DNA from: Lachnospiraceae bacterium
GTDB taxonomy: Bacteria > Bacillota > Clostridia > Lachnospirales > Lachnospiraceae
NCBI GenBank assembly: GCA_015057525.1
Contig: SVEE01000001.1
Location: forward strand, 372,001-436,000
Direction: 5' to 3'
Length of the DNA: 64,000 nucleotides
Shown: positions 17,374 through 25,891 of the stretch, one piece after another
How the letters are laid out: the number at the start of each line of letters is the position of its first letter
How positions within the stretch are numbered: the first letter of the stretch is position 1
Translations under genes and position numbers: made by a program
The notes under the pieces: model-generated
What the model was told of the DNA's origin: nothing
Seen by the model: only the letters and a program-made list of their open reading frames with translations
Database searches by the model: none

Positions 17374-18613
17374 ATTCAGCAATTTTGGTTACGCCAACAT
17401 ATATTTGGGAAATTTTATACCAGGTAGGGTAGTCAACTATACCAGAAACAGGTAGGTTGAATACTCTTTGAAACTCACGTACAGCATTAGCTGTGTTTTC
17501 TCCATATATTCCATCAGCAGTTACTGATGGTAAAGCGGGGTAGTTTCTAGCAATTCTGTTTAATTGTTGCTGAATTTGGATTACAGCGTCTCCTCTTGAA
17601 CCTATAGTAAGATTATAGCCGGGGAATGAGGCGGGAATTCCTGATATTATTTCAGCAGAGTTAATATACATGTCGCTACCGTAATAGTATCGTATTATTT
17701 CGCTGGCTGTAAGTCCATCATCACCTAGTGCCTTTGAACCCCATTGACTCATCCAATTTGGACAGGTGACTCTTTTACCGTCACAATATTGTGTTAAAAT
17801 AGGCTGCTTAACATTTGGACGAGCAAGAAAATTGTTATATAGACTGTCAACTACCTGGGATATTCTAGTATATATGGTTTTTCCATAAATCCACTTGTGG
17901 TCGTATGCTGTGGATGAGGTGATTGTGAAATTATAATTTTTATTTCTGTACCATTCAGTGAATACTCTGTTTAATGTAAAGGACATGATGGCAAGAACGT
18001 TAGCTTGAATAGTGGCTTCAGGCCATGTGGAATATATTTCGCAACAGGCCACATTTTTTATGTAGTCAAGATAGGGTATATAGTAGTCTCTAGCTGTTGA
18101 GTCGCTTGGAACACCGTCGTGAACTACAATGGTTTCTGGAATAACTACTTTCCGGAGTACAATTTCACCAGATTCATTCTCGGGTTTCACCTCTGCTTCT
18201 GCAATTTTTGGAGGATAGTATTCCCATAATGTATGACCTCCTATTACAATAGGGTTGAATACAGGTTGGGAGGAAGTTTGAAGATTTAGACTGAAATCTT
18301 GAATCCCTGTTTCCCCAGGAAGGATTTGAACTGCTGATATTAATTGTTCTTCAAAATCTTGTGAAGTTATTCGTATATTATATTCAGAGTAAGGTTGATT
18401 GTCAGAAGGTTCCATGCTGTATTCGAGAGGCGGTGCATCAAGTGCTATGGTGTCAGTCTGTCCGTTTGAGTCAGTAGTTAATCTTTCTAATATAATATTT
18501 GGATTACCAGTGCTTGAAATTTCAACTGTAGCACCAGAGATTGGAGTTAATGTTTCGCTACTTACAGCATTTATCTTGAGATAACCTTTGTCACTTAGAA
18601 TTGAAGTATCCAT
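17372..18613 (-). CDS. sleC: SleC-like spore cortex-lytic enzyme
   Basis: A 413-residue protein with the architecture of clostridial SleC, the cortex-degrading enzyme stored as a proenzyme in the spore and activated at germination. The N-terminal region is a beta-rich domain (GYLKINAVSSETLTPISGATV, about residues 10-115). The centre is a SpoIID-like lytic transglycosylase domain with likely catalytic Glu192 in NVACCEIYSTWPEA, followed by ANVLAIMSFTLNRV. The C-terminus is a peptidoglycan-binding domain (about 336-405, with QIQQQLNRIA and DGIYGENTANAVREFQ). No signal peptide is visible, as expected for mother-cell synthesis. AAAGGAA lies before the start. No csp protease genes are in the window. 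Confidence 0.8.
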   Translation of the reverse strand: MDTSILSDKGYLKINAVSSETLTPISGATVEISSTGNPNIILERLTTDSNGQTDTIALDAPPLEYSMEPSDNQPYSEYNIRITSQDFEEQLISAVQILPGETGIQDFSLNLQTSSQPVFNPIVIGGHTLWEYYPPKIAEAEVKPENESGEIVLRKVVIPETIVVHDGVPSDSTARDYYIPYLDYIKNVACCEIYSTWPEATIQANVLAIMSFTLNRVFTEWYRNKNYNFTITSSTAYDHKWIYGKTIYTRISQVVDSLYNNFLARPNVKQPILTQYCDGKRVTCPNWMSQWGSKALGDDGLTASEIIRYYYGSDMYINSAEIISGIPASFPGYNLTIGSRGDAVIQIQQQLNRIARNYPALPSVTADGIYGENTANAVREFQRVFNLPVSGIVDYPTWYKISQIYVGVTKIAE

Positions 18614-18644
18614 GCTGGAATTCCTTTATAAAATACGTTGTTAA

Positions 18645-18672
18645 ATTATATGATTGGAGGTGAAAAATATAC
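18645..18672 (-). promoter_or_regulatory. Candidate sigmaE-type promoter for sleC
   Basis: On the minus strand, GTATATT (18672-18666) and CATATAAT (18652-18645) are separated by 13 bases. They resemble the sigmaE consensus ATATT and CATACAAT, about one base short in spacing. sleC is mother-cell expressed in studied clostridia, so the class is plausible. Confidence 0.35.
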
Positions 18673-18707
18673 ATGTTATAAAAAATATGTTTGTCAAGAA
18701 AAAATAC

Positions 18708-18736
18708 TTGACATATTGATTGGTGTGTTATATTAT
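18708..18736 (+). promoter_or_regulatory. SigmaA promoter of the ylxM-ffh operon
   Basis: TTGACA at 18708-18713, a 17-base spacer and TATTAT at 18731-18736, with the coding start 44 bases downstream. Confidence 0.8.
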
Positions 18737-18779
18737 ACTAGAGGTTGTAAAGCAAAATAACTTTACAGGTGGTGTTTTT

Positions 18780-19136
18780 TTGGAAAAGATAGTCAGACAG
18801 TCGTTGCTCTATGATTTCTATGGTGAGCTTTTGACTGAACATCAAAAAAGTATATATGAAGATATTGTTATGAATGACTTGTCTTATTCAGAAATTGCCA
18901 GATTAAACGGTATTTCGAGACAAGGTGTCTATGACATGATTAAGAGATGCGACAAAATTTTAGAAGGCTATGAGTCGAAGCTTAAGCTTGTTGAGAAATT
19001 TGTTAATGCACGAAATAAAATTGCTGATATACAAGAGAGTATAGAGGTGCTTAAGACTAAAAATCAAGATGAACAACTCGGTTCGATGATTATAGATATT
19101 GAAGAAAAGACGTCAAAGATACTGGAGGATTTTTAG
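18780..19136 (+). CDS. ylxM: YlxM family DNA-binding protein
   Basis: A 118-residue UPF0122/YlxM protein, a sigma-70 region-4-like helix-turn-helix protein found next to ffh and linked to the signal recognition particle. The core is LLYDFYGELLTEHQKSIY, then LSYSEIARLNGISRQGVYD (the HTH, about residues 35-55), then a coiled-coil tail. I chose TTG 18780 because AGGTGGTG ends six bases upstream; the ATG-less extension to 18720 overlaps the promoter. ffh starts 16 bases after the stop. Confidence 0.88.
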   Translation: MEKIVRQSLLYDFYGELLTEHQKSIYEDIVMNDLSYSEIARLNGISRQGVYDMIKRCDKILEGYESKLKLVEKFVNARNKIADIQESIEVLKTKNQDEQLGSMIIDIEEKTSKILEDF

Positions 19137-19152
19137 AAAAAGGAGGTATTTG

Positions 19153-20499
19153 ATGGCTTTTGACAGTTTAACAGACAAACTACAAAATGTATTCAAAAAG
19201 CTTAGAAGTAAGGGTATGCTTACTGAGGCCGACGTTAAAGAGGCTATGAAAGAAGTTAAGCGTGCGTTGCTTGAGGCGGATGTAAACTTTAAGGTTGTTA
19301 AGCAGTTTATTAATTCTGTTAGCGAGAGAGCGGTAGGTGAGGAGGTTTTAAAAGGCCTTAATCCTGGACAGATGGTTATAAAGATAGTAAAAGAAGAGAT
19401 GGATAAGCTTATGGGCTCTGAGACTACAGAGTTAAAGCTACTTCCTTCTAATGAAATCACTGTCATTATGATGTGTGGTCTTCAGGGTGCTGGTAAGACA
19501 ACTACAGTTGCAAAGCTTGCAGGGCAATTTAAGAATAAAGGTAAGAGACCTCTCTTGGTTGCCTGTGATATATACAGACCAGCAGCTATAAAACAGCTTG
19601 AAGTTAACGGTGAAAAGGTTGGCGTTCCTGTGTTTACCATGGGAGATGGACATAAGCCGGTAAATATTGCTAAGGCAGCTATTGAGCATGCTTCTAAGAA
19701 TAATATTAATTTAGTATTTATTGATACCGCTGGTCGACTTCATATTGATGAAGATATGATGGCTGAGCTTCAAGAAATTAAGGAAAATATTTCAGTTACA
19801 TATACAATCCTTACTGTCGATGCAATGACAGGTCAGGATGCTGTAAATGTTGCCACATCTTTCAATGATAAGATTGGTATAGATGGAGTTATTTTAACTA
19901 AGCTTGATGGTGACACCAGAGGTGGTGCTGCACTTTCAATTAAGGCTGTTACAGGTAAACCTATACTTTATGCAGGTATGGGAGAAAAACTTACTGATTT
20001 GGAACAGTTTTATCCAGACAGAATGGCCAGCCGTATTCTCGGTATGGGTGATGTTGAGAGTCTTATCGAGAAAGCACAGAATGCAATTGACGAAGAGAAA
20101 GCCAAGGAAATGGAACAAAAGATTAAAAAGGCTTCCTTCGATTTCAATGATTTGTTAGACCAAATGGAGCAGATGCAGAAGATGGGTGGCATGAACGACA
20201 TCCTCAAGATGCTCCCAGGTTTCTCAAGTAATAAACAGCTTAAGAATGTGGAAATAGACGACAATGCGATGAATATGCCAAAGGCAATTATTCTTTCTAT
20301 GACTCCACAGGAAAGAAGTAACCCTGACATTATTAATCCTAGCCGTAAAAAGCGTATTGCTGATGGCGCAGGAGTTCAGGTCAGTGAAGTAAATAAGTTG
20401 CTTAAGCAATTAGAACAGTCCAGAAAGATGATGAAGCAAATGTCTGGACTTATGGGTGGTAAGAAGCGTGGAGGCTTCAAATTACCTTTTGGATTTTGA
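19153..20499 (+). CDS. ffh: Signal recognition particle GTPase Ffh
   Basis: Targets nascent membrane and secreted proteins to the FtsY/SecYEG site together with SRP RNA. It has 448 residues: an N domain, a G domain with GLQGAGKTTTVAKLA, DTAGRLHID and TKLDGDTRGGA, and a methionine-rich M domain (about 300-448, with MEQMQKMGGMNDILKMLPG) that binds the signal peptide and RNA. ATG 19153 has AGGAGG six bases upstream; the longer in-frame start at 19099 overlaps ylxM and gives an atypical N-terminus. The SRP RNA gene was not seen here. Confidence 0.97.
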   Translation: MAFDSLTDKLQNVFKKLRSKGMLTEADVKEAMKEVKRALLEADVNFKVVKQFINSVSERAVGEEVLKGLNPGQMVIKIVKEEMDKLMGSETTELKLLPSNEITVIMMCGLQGAGKTTTVAKLAGQFKNKGKRPLLVACDIYRPAAIKQLEVNGEKVGVPVFTMGDGHKPVNIAKAAIEHASKNNINLVFIDTAGRLHIDEDMMAELQEIKENISVTYTILTVDAMTGQDAVNVATSFNDKIGIDGVILTKLDGDTRGGAALSIKAVTGKPILYAGMGEKLTDLEQFYPDRMASRILGMGDVESLIEKAQNAIDEEKAKEMEQKIKKASFDFNDLLDQMEQMQKMGGMNDILKMLPGFSSNKQLKNVEIDDNAMNMPKAIILSMTPQERSNPDIINPSRKKRIADGAGVQVSEVNKLLKQLEQSRKMMKQMSGLMGGKKRGGFKLPFGF

Positions 20500-20551
20500 T
20501 AATAGATTATTACTATTATAGATATTTACATTTTAAGGAGGTGAAACTGAC

Positions 20552-20797
20552 ATGGCAGTAAAGATTAGATTAAGAAGAATGGGATATAAGAAGCATCCTT
20601 TTTATAGAGTAATCGTAGCAGACTCTAGATCACCTAGAGATGGTAGATTTATCGATGAGATAGGTACTTACGACCCAAATCAGGAGCCAGCAGCTGTTAA
20701 GATTGATGCTGAGGCAGCAAAAAAGTGGCTTTCTAACGGTGCTCAGCCAACTGAGACAGTAGCAAAGTTATTTAAGCAGGCAGGTATCGAGAAGTAA
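20552..20797 (+). CDS. rpsP: 30S ribosomal protein S16
   Basis: An 81-residue ribosomal protein beginning [31 protein letters not shown] (first residues 1-20 are diagnostic). A GGAGGTG ribosome site precedes ATG 20552. It follows ffh and precedes khpA-rimM-trmD, the conserved Firmicutes ribosome-maturation cluster. Confidence 0.97.
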   Translation: MAVKIRLRRMGYKKHPFYRVIVADSRSPRDGRFIDEIGTYDPNQEPAAVKIDAEAAKKWLSNGAQPTETVAKLFKQAGIEK

Positions 20798-20816
20798 GAC
20801 AAGGGAGGTGCCGGTA

Positions 20817-21044
20817 ATGAAAGAATTAGTCGAAATTATTGCAAAATCCCTCGTTGATTACCCTGACGAAGTTGTTGTAAATGAGACAGTCGAGGAAGAT
20901 ACTATTACAATTGAACTTAAAGTTGCACCAGATGATATGGGTAAAGTAATCGGCAAACAGGGCCGTATTGCCAAATCTATACGTACTGTTGTTAAGGCAG
21001 CAGCGTCGAAGGGTGACAAGAAGGTAATTGTAGACATTAAATAA
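20817..21044 (+). CDS. khpA: KH-domain RNA-binding protein KhpA (YlqC)
   Basis: A 75-residue single KH-domain protein with the RNA-binding motif VIGKQGRIAKSIRTVVKAAA (about residues 44-63). In Gram-positive bacteria it pairs with KhpB (EloR/Jag) and affects cell division and elongation. ATG 20817 is used because GGGAGGTG ends six bases upstream; a GTG at 20808 is part of that ribosome site. It lies between rpsP and rimM as usual. Confidence 0.93.
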   Translation: MKELVEIIAKSLVDYPDEVVVNETVEEDTITIELKVAPDDMGKVIGKQGRIAKSIRTVVKAAASKGDKKVIVDIK

Positions 21045-21048
21045 TTCT

Positions 21049-21083
21049 GAATTTCCCCGGTATATATCGGGGGAATTTTTTTA
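21049..21083 (+). terminator. Intra-operon intrinsic terminator or attenuator before rimM
   Basis: A 10-bp stem (AATTTCCCCG with CGGGGGAATT, one T-G wobble) and an 8-base loop are followed by seven T. It lies in the 50-base gap between khpA and rimM, so it should reduce read-through into rimM-trmD. Confidence 0.8.
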
Positions 21084-21094
21084 TAGGAGATTGC

Positions 21095-21601
21095 ATGGAA
21101 GATTTATTTAGAATTGGTGTTATTACTTCAACACATGGATTAAAGGGTGAAGTAAAGGTTTTTCCTACAACAGATGATGCGAACAGATTTAAGAAACTAA
21201 AGAAATGTATATTAAGAACACCTAAGGGTGATATAGAAGTTGAAAAAAATTCTTGCAAATTTTTTAAGAACATGGTCATTTTATCTTTTAAGGAATTTAA
21301 GGATATTAATGAGGTTGAAAAATACAAAAATTGCGAGCTTTATGTTACAAGAGATAACGCCGTGCCCCTTGATGAAGATGAATATTACATTGCCGATGTT
21401 ATAGGTATGGATATTTGTGAAAACGGTGATAAATTAGGTGTGCTTGCTGATGTTATGCAGACAGGTGCCAATGATGTTTTTGTGGTGGATTTAGGAGATA
21501 AAAAGGAACTTCTTATTCCTGTTATAAAAGAATGTGTACTAGACATTGATTACGAGGAAGGTAAGATAAATGTTAAGCTTATGAAGGGAATGTTAGATTA
21601 A
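21095..21601 (+). CDS. rimM: Ribosome maturation factor RimM
   Basis: Binds S19 and assists 30S head maturation. It has 168 residues, with the N-terminal beta-barrel motif [18 protein letters not shown] and a PRC-barrel C-terminal domain ([12 protein letters not shown], then [15 protein letters not shown]). AGGAGA lies upstream of ATG 21095. Its stop codon shares a base with the trmD start. Confidence 0.95.
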   Translation: MEDLFRIGVITSTHGLKGEVKVFPTTDDANRFKKLKKCILRTPKGDIEVEKNSCKFFKNMVILSFKEFKDINEVEKYKNCELYVTRDNAVPLDEDEYYIADVIGMDICENGDKLGVLADVMQTGANDVFVVDLGDKKELLIPVIKECVLDIDYEEGKINVKLMKGMLD

Positions 21602-22350
21602 TGAATTTTCATATTATGACCCTCTTTCCAGATATGATAAACAATGGCTTGTCGGAAAGTATAACCGGAAGAGCAATGGATAAGGGAATTATCAATATTA
21701 ACACAATTAATATAAGAGATTTTGCTGGTAATAAGTATGGTCATGTTGATGATTACACGTACGGTGGTGGTGCAGGAATGCTTATGCAGGCAGAGCCTAT
21801 TTATAAAGCTTATGAGTCATTAATAGATGGATTTTGTGGTGGAGACTTGACTAAAAAACCAAGAGTAGTTTATATGACACCACAGGGTACACCGTTTAAT
21901 CAGGCAATGGCTGAGGAATTTGCTAAGGAAGAGGATTTAGTACTTCTTTGTGGGCATTACGAAGGAATTGATGAAAGAGTATTAGAGCTTATTGTAACTG
22001 ACAATGTTTCTATAGGAGATTTTGTTCTTACTGGAGGAGAACTTCCAGCTATGATGATCGTAGATGCAGTTTCAAGATTAGTTCCAGGAGTACTGGGAAG
22101 TGATGAAAGCGCGCTGTATGAATCTTTTTATGATGGTTTGCTTGAATATCCTCAGTATACTAGACCAGAAGTGTTTATGGATATGAAGGTTCCAGATGTA
22201 TTACTTTCTGGACACCATAAAAATATAGCTGATTGGCGTTATGAGAAGTCTCTTGAGAGGACAAAGGAACGTCGTCCTGACCTATATGAAAAATATATTA
22301 AGGAACATGAAGAAGAATATATTAAATTCATGAAGCGTAAGAAGAGATAA
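21601..22350 (+). CDS. trmD: tRNA (guanine-N1)-methyltransferase TrmD
   Basis: SPOUT-class enzyme that makes m1G37 in tRNAs and prevents frameshifting. The 249-residue protein begins [11 protein letters not shown]. It carries the knot motifs [23 protein letters not shown] and [15 protein letters not shown], plus YTRPEVF and VLLSGHH. It overlaps rimM by one base (TAATG). In most Firmicutes rplS follows; here a lipoprotein gene with its own promoter follows instead. Confidence 0.96.
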   Translation: MNFHIMTLFPDMINNGLSESITGRAMDKGIININTINIRDFAGNKYGHVDDYTYGGGAGMLMQAEPIYKAYESLIDGFCGGDLTKKPRVVYMTPQGTPFNQAMAEEFAKEEDLVLLCGHYEGIDERVLELIVTDNVSIGDFVLTGGELPAMMIVDAVSRLVPGVLGSDESALYESFYDGLLEYPQYTRPEVFMDMKVPDVLLSGHHKNIADWRYEKSLERTKERRPDLYEKYIKEHEEEYIKFMKRKKR

Positions 22351-22351
22351 C

Positions 22352-22380
22352 TTGTTTTATTGATGGCTATGTTGTATAAT
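22352..22380 (+). promoter_or_regulatory. SigmaA-type promoter for lipoprotein gene
   Basis: TTGTTT at 22352-22357, a 17-base spacer and a consensus TATAAT at 22375-22380, directly after the trmD stop. Confidence 0.65.
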
Positions 22381-22425
22381 ATAGTTCAGTTATAAAAATT
22401 ATTTTAATTACGTGGGAGTAGAAGT

Positions 22426-22953
22426 ATGAAAAAGAAATTATATATATTTACGATGTTACTTGCATTAGCATGTGCTACATTTGGTTGTGGTAAGGAAGAA
22501 AAGAAAGATGTGACAGAAGAAGTTTCTGTTAAAGAGGATGTTGTGGAGTTCATTAATGATGAACTTACACCTATTGAGGCGTATAGAAATAGTGCGATAG
22601 CAGTCTATAATTCTTATTTTGCAACAGAAGATGTTGATTTAAATCTTTTCATAACTAATATGAAGGATAGTGCAATTCCTAGCATGGAAACATACATAAG
22701 CAATTTAACGAATGTGGAGGTTGCCACTACAGAGGTAACAACACTCAAGAATTTGTGTTTACAGAGTGCTCAAAAACAGCATGACGCCATGCTTAAGATT
22801 GTTCTTGCGGTAGAAGAACAGAATCCTGATTATCTTACTGAGGCTGAAACGCTTATAACAGAGGCTGAGGAAAGTATGGCTCAGTTCGAATCTAATTTAA
22901 GAACTATTGCGACAGATAATGGTATAACCATAGAAGGTTCGGTTTCGTATTAA
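22426..22953 (+). CDS. Lipoprotein of unknown function
   Basis: A 175-residue secreted protein with a Lys-rich start, a hydrophobic core and a lipobox-like ATFGC at residues 17-21, so the mature form is probably lipid-anchored at Cys21. The mature part is acidic and helical, with no recognised domain. It is a single gene with its own promoter and terminator. Function unknown. Confidence 0.75.
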   Translation: MKKKLYIFTMLLALACATFGCGKEEKKDVTEEVSVKEDVVEFINDELTPIEAYRNSAIAVYNSYFATEDVDLNLFITNMKDSAIPSMETYISNLTNVEVATTEVTTLKNLCLQSAQKQHDAMLKIVLAVEEQNPDYLTEAETLITEAEESMAQFESNLRTIATDNGITIEGSVSY

Positions 22954-22971
22954 TATATTCGTATAGTATTT

Positions 22972-23004
22972 AAACGACAACAGTTTTTCTGTTGTCGTTT
23001 GTTG
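22972..23004 (+). terminator. Intrinsic terminator
   Basis: A perfect 12-bp stem AAACGACAACAG / CTGTTGTCGTTT with a 5-T loop, followed by a T-rich stretch. Confidence 0.8.
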
Positions 23005-23044
23005 TATATTTTAATTTTTGGTGATTTAATGGAGGTGGAGCTTT

Positions 23045-23599
23045 ATGGCTTACAAAGGAAATAATATAGTTGACGGCTACATCTTTAAAAGTATTAAAGA
23101 GGCAGAAAGAGCTAGAAAAGAATTAGATAGTATAAATAAAATCAAATCTGAAATAGATATTAATAATGGGGATAAGATGGAACAATTATATACAAAATTA
23201 GTGGACAAAAGGTGCTATGTAACCCCTATCGGAATTAATTTTCTTCACGAAATGAGAGAATATATTATTAATGAGCTATGTATATATGACCTTCCGCCAG
23301 TTCCGGTTACTTCCCTTGTTAAAACGCAGGCTCCAGATGGTGTTGACCTTAATAAATTTGAAAAACTTAAAGAGGAACTGGACAAAGAAAGAACTTTAAG
23401 AAAGAAAATAACTATTTTTCTTGTGGCTTTTCTTGCTATTATTATTGGAATGTTTTTTATAATAGTTACCAATGATAACCTTGGATATTTTAATGCAGAG
23501 GAAAAGGTTTTAGATAAGTACTCGGCTTGGCAGGAACGACTTGAATCATGGGAAGACGAGTTAAACGAGAGAGAAGAAATTTTAAATAATATGGAATAA
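23045..23599 (+). CDS. Single-pass membrane protein of unknown function
   Basis: A 184-residue protein. Residues 1-95 are polar and begin with a helix rich in Lys/Glu (FKSIKEAERARKELDSI). A coiled coil (KFEKLKEELDKERTLRKK) leads to one membrane helix at about residues 120-140 (ITIFLVAFLAIIIGMFFIIV). A short charged C-terminal coil (WQERLESWEDELNEREEIL) follows. GGAGGTGG precedes ATG 23045. No family recognised. Confidence 0.7.
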   Translation: MAYKGNNIVDGYIFKSIKEAERARKELDSINKIKSEIDINNGDKMEQLYTKLVDKRCYVTPIGINFLHEMREYIINELCIYDLPPVPVTSLVKTQAPDGVDLNKFEKLKEELDKERTLRKKITIFLVAFLAIIIGMFFIIVTNDNLGYFNAEEKVLDKYSAWQERLESWEDELNEREEILNNME

Positions 23600-23682
23600 G
23601 TGGTGTGGTTTCACACTTTAAACAAAAAATATGTGTATAATTGTGACAGATTATGTAATACATATATTTGTTTGGAGGCGTT

Positions 23683-24360
23683 ATGATGGATAATATGAAG
23701 GTTTTAATTGTAGATGATGAGAGCAGAATGAGGAAATTGGTTAAGGATTTCCTTTCAAAAAGTGGCTTTAATGTGTTAGAAGCAGCTGACGGAGAAGAGG
23801 CTATAGATATTTTTATGTCAACTAAGGATATAGATTTAATTATACTTGATGTAATGATGCCTAAGCTTGATGGGTACGAAGTGGCAGAGGAAGTGAGAAA
23901 GGTGTCTAAGGTACCTATTATTATGCTCACAGCTAAAAGTGATGAAAAAGATGAACTTAAAGGTTTTGAGATTGGTGTTGATGAGTATATTACAAAGCCT
24001 TTTAGCCCAAAGATTTTAGTTGCAAGAGTTGAAGCTGTTCTTAGAAGAACAAAAAATGACGATGAGGACAAATTAATAAGTGTAGGTGGTATAGATATGG
24101 ATTTATCTGCCCACATTGTGAAGGTTGATGGAGAAACCATAGAGCTTAGCTTTAAGGAATTTGAACTATTAAATTATTTCTTGGTTAATCAAGGTGTTGC
24201 TCTTTCAAGAGAAAAAATATTGAATAACGTATGGAATTATGATTATTTTGGTGATGCCAGAACTATAGATACTCATGTTAAGAAACTAAGAAGCAAGCTG
24301 GGTACTAAAGGTGATTATATCAAGACAATATGGGGCATGGGCTATAAATTTGAGGTTTAA
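23683..24360 (+). CDS. OmpR family response regulator
   Basis: A 225-residue transcription factor. The receiver domain (about 4-118) has the acidic pair in LIVDDE, phosphoacceptor Asp56 in LIILDVMMPKLDG, Thr in MLTAKSD and Lys in ITKPFSP. The winged-helix DNA-binding domain (about 130-222) ends TIWGMGYKFEV. I chose ATG 23683, six bases after GGAGGC. The partner histidine kinase starts four bases after the stop. Targets are unknown. Confidence 0.92.
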   Translation: MMDNMKVLIVDDESRMRKLVKDFLSKSGFNVLEAADGEEAIDIFMSTKDIDLIILDVMMPKLDGYEVAEEVRKVSKVPIIMLTAKSDEKDELKGFEIGVDEYITKPFSPKILVARVEAVLRRTKNDDEDKLISVGGIDMDLSAHIVKVDGETIELSFKEFELLNYFLVNQGVALSREKILNNVWNYDYFGDARTIDTHVKKLRSKLGTKGDYIKTIWGMGYKFEV

Positions 24361-24363
24361 TTT

Positions 24364-25833
24364 ATGAAAAGTTCAATTCGTATGAAAATCACACTGAGTG
24401 TTGTGATTTTCACTATATTTGTTGTAGGTGCATCATGGATTATATGTAACTTCTTTGTTGGTAGTGTTTTCATACAAAATCTCAAAGTCAGCATGGAGGT
24501 TACTTTTGATTCCTGCAATTCTTATTTTTCCCAAAATAAAGAATTTGATATTGATGAAATAGAAAAAAATATTGCCAATCCAAGTAGTGCGGCTGTAGTT
24601 ATCTATGACAGCTTGAATCATCAGGCATATACCTCTATAAGTGTGGAAAGTCAGATGATGGATAGCATAAGTGGTATGATTGAGGAAATGACAAAGCCAG
24701 AAACTATAGGACGTTACGAATTTGGTGAATTTGAAATTACCAGAAACAGAGATGCGATTTTAAAGACAGAATATTTTGATTTGATTGGTATGCTTGATAA
24801 TGGGTATCTTATCATTATTAGAGCACCTATTTCACAAATTGAGTCGGCTATGGCTACGGTAACAAGGCTTTTTTATTTTGTTGCAGCAGGTCTGCTTCTT
24901 TGCGGATTTTTGTTTATGTTCCTGTTTAGTAATATTTTTTCTGTTCCAATTAAGCGTTTGTCCCATGCCGCAAAGCGTATGACTCAGCTTGATTTTGATG
25001 TTAAGGTGCCTGTGTACACTAACGATGAAATTGGTGAGTTGGGCAGATGCATGAATGAAATGTCTAATAAGCTTGAAAATACTATATCTGAGCTTAAGGC
25101 AGCAAACATAAAGCTTGAGCAGGATATTAAGGAAAAACAGCAGATTGATGACATGAGAAAAGAGTTTTTATCCCATGTGTCACATGAATTAAAGACACCG
25201 ATTGCTTTGATACAAGGTTATGCAGAAGGATTAAAGGATAATATTTTTGATGATCCTGAGAGCAAAGATTTTTATACAGATGTAATCATTGATGAAGCTC
25301 ATAAGATGAATACACTGGTAAAAAAACTATTAGACTTAAATGAGATTGAATTTGGAACAGCTCCACTAAAAATCGAAAGATTTGAGTTGGTTGAATTTAT
25401 AAATGATATATTAAATGCTTCAAGAATTCTTGTTGAGGAAGCAGATGCTACAGTAGAATTCGAAGCTACCCCTCCTGTGTATGTGTGGGCAGATGAGTAC
25501 ATGATAGAGGAGGTTTTTACAAATTACCTTACAAATGCCATTCACTATGTAAGTAAGGGTGGAAGTATAAAAATATTCTTAAAAAACATAGGCTCAGATA
25601 TTAGGGTATATGTTTATAATGATGGACAAAATATTTCTGAGAATGATATAGATAAAGTTTTTATTAAATTTTATAAGTCAGATAAGGCTAGAACTAGAGA
25701 ATATGGTGGTAATGGAATTGGTCTTTCCATAGTGGCGGCAACTATGAAAGCTCACGGCAAGAATTATGGTGTGTATAATACTGAAGGTGGAGTAGTATTT
25801 TATTTCGATTTAGATGCTAATATGCCTTGCTGA
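24364..25833 (+). CDS. Sensor histidine kinase
   Basis: A 489-residue membrane sensor. Membrane helices lie at about residues 9-30 and 168-190 and flank an extracytoplasmic sensor of about 135 residues with no recognised ligand domain. HAMP follows, then HisKA with His274 in SHVSHELKTPIALIQGYAE, and the HATPase domain with NYLTNAIHYV and GGNGIGLSI. It is paired with the preceding OmpR-type regulator. The stimulus is unknown, but the topology suggests an envelope signal. Confidence 0.92.
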   Translation: MKSSIRMKITLSVVIFTIFVVGASWIICNFFVGSVFIQNLKVSMEVTFDSCNSYFSQNKEFDIDEIEKNIANPSSAAVVIYDSLNHQAYTSISVESQMMDSISGMIEEMTKPETIGRYEFGEFEITRNRDAILKTEYFDLIGMLDNGYLIIIRAPISQIESAMATVTRLFYFVAAGLLLCGFLFMFLFSNIFSVPIKRLSHAAKRMTQLDFDVKVPVYTNDEIGELGRCMNEMSNKLENTISELKAANIKLEQDIKEKQQIDDMRKEFLSHVSHELKTPIALIQGYAEGLKDNIFDDPESKDFYTDVIIDEAHKMNTLVKKLLDLNEIEFGTAPLKIERFELVEFINDILNASRILVEEADATVEFEATPPVYVWADEYMIEEVFTNYLTNAIHYVSKGGSIKIFLKNIGSDIRVYVYNDGQNISENDIDKVFIKFYKSDKARTREYGGNGIGLSIVAATMKAHGKNYGVYNTEGGVVFYFDLDANMPC

Positions 25834-25891
25834 TAAGTGAAAAAAGTGGTAAAATTATAATGTTAAATTGACTTTAACACGGAGGATTAAT

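Noticed and set aside
23490-24140. 216-codon open frame on the minus strand
   Set aside because: It lies almost wholly antisense to the clear response regulator gene, is Ser/Ile-rich with no motif, and has no ribosome site. It is a shadow frame.
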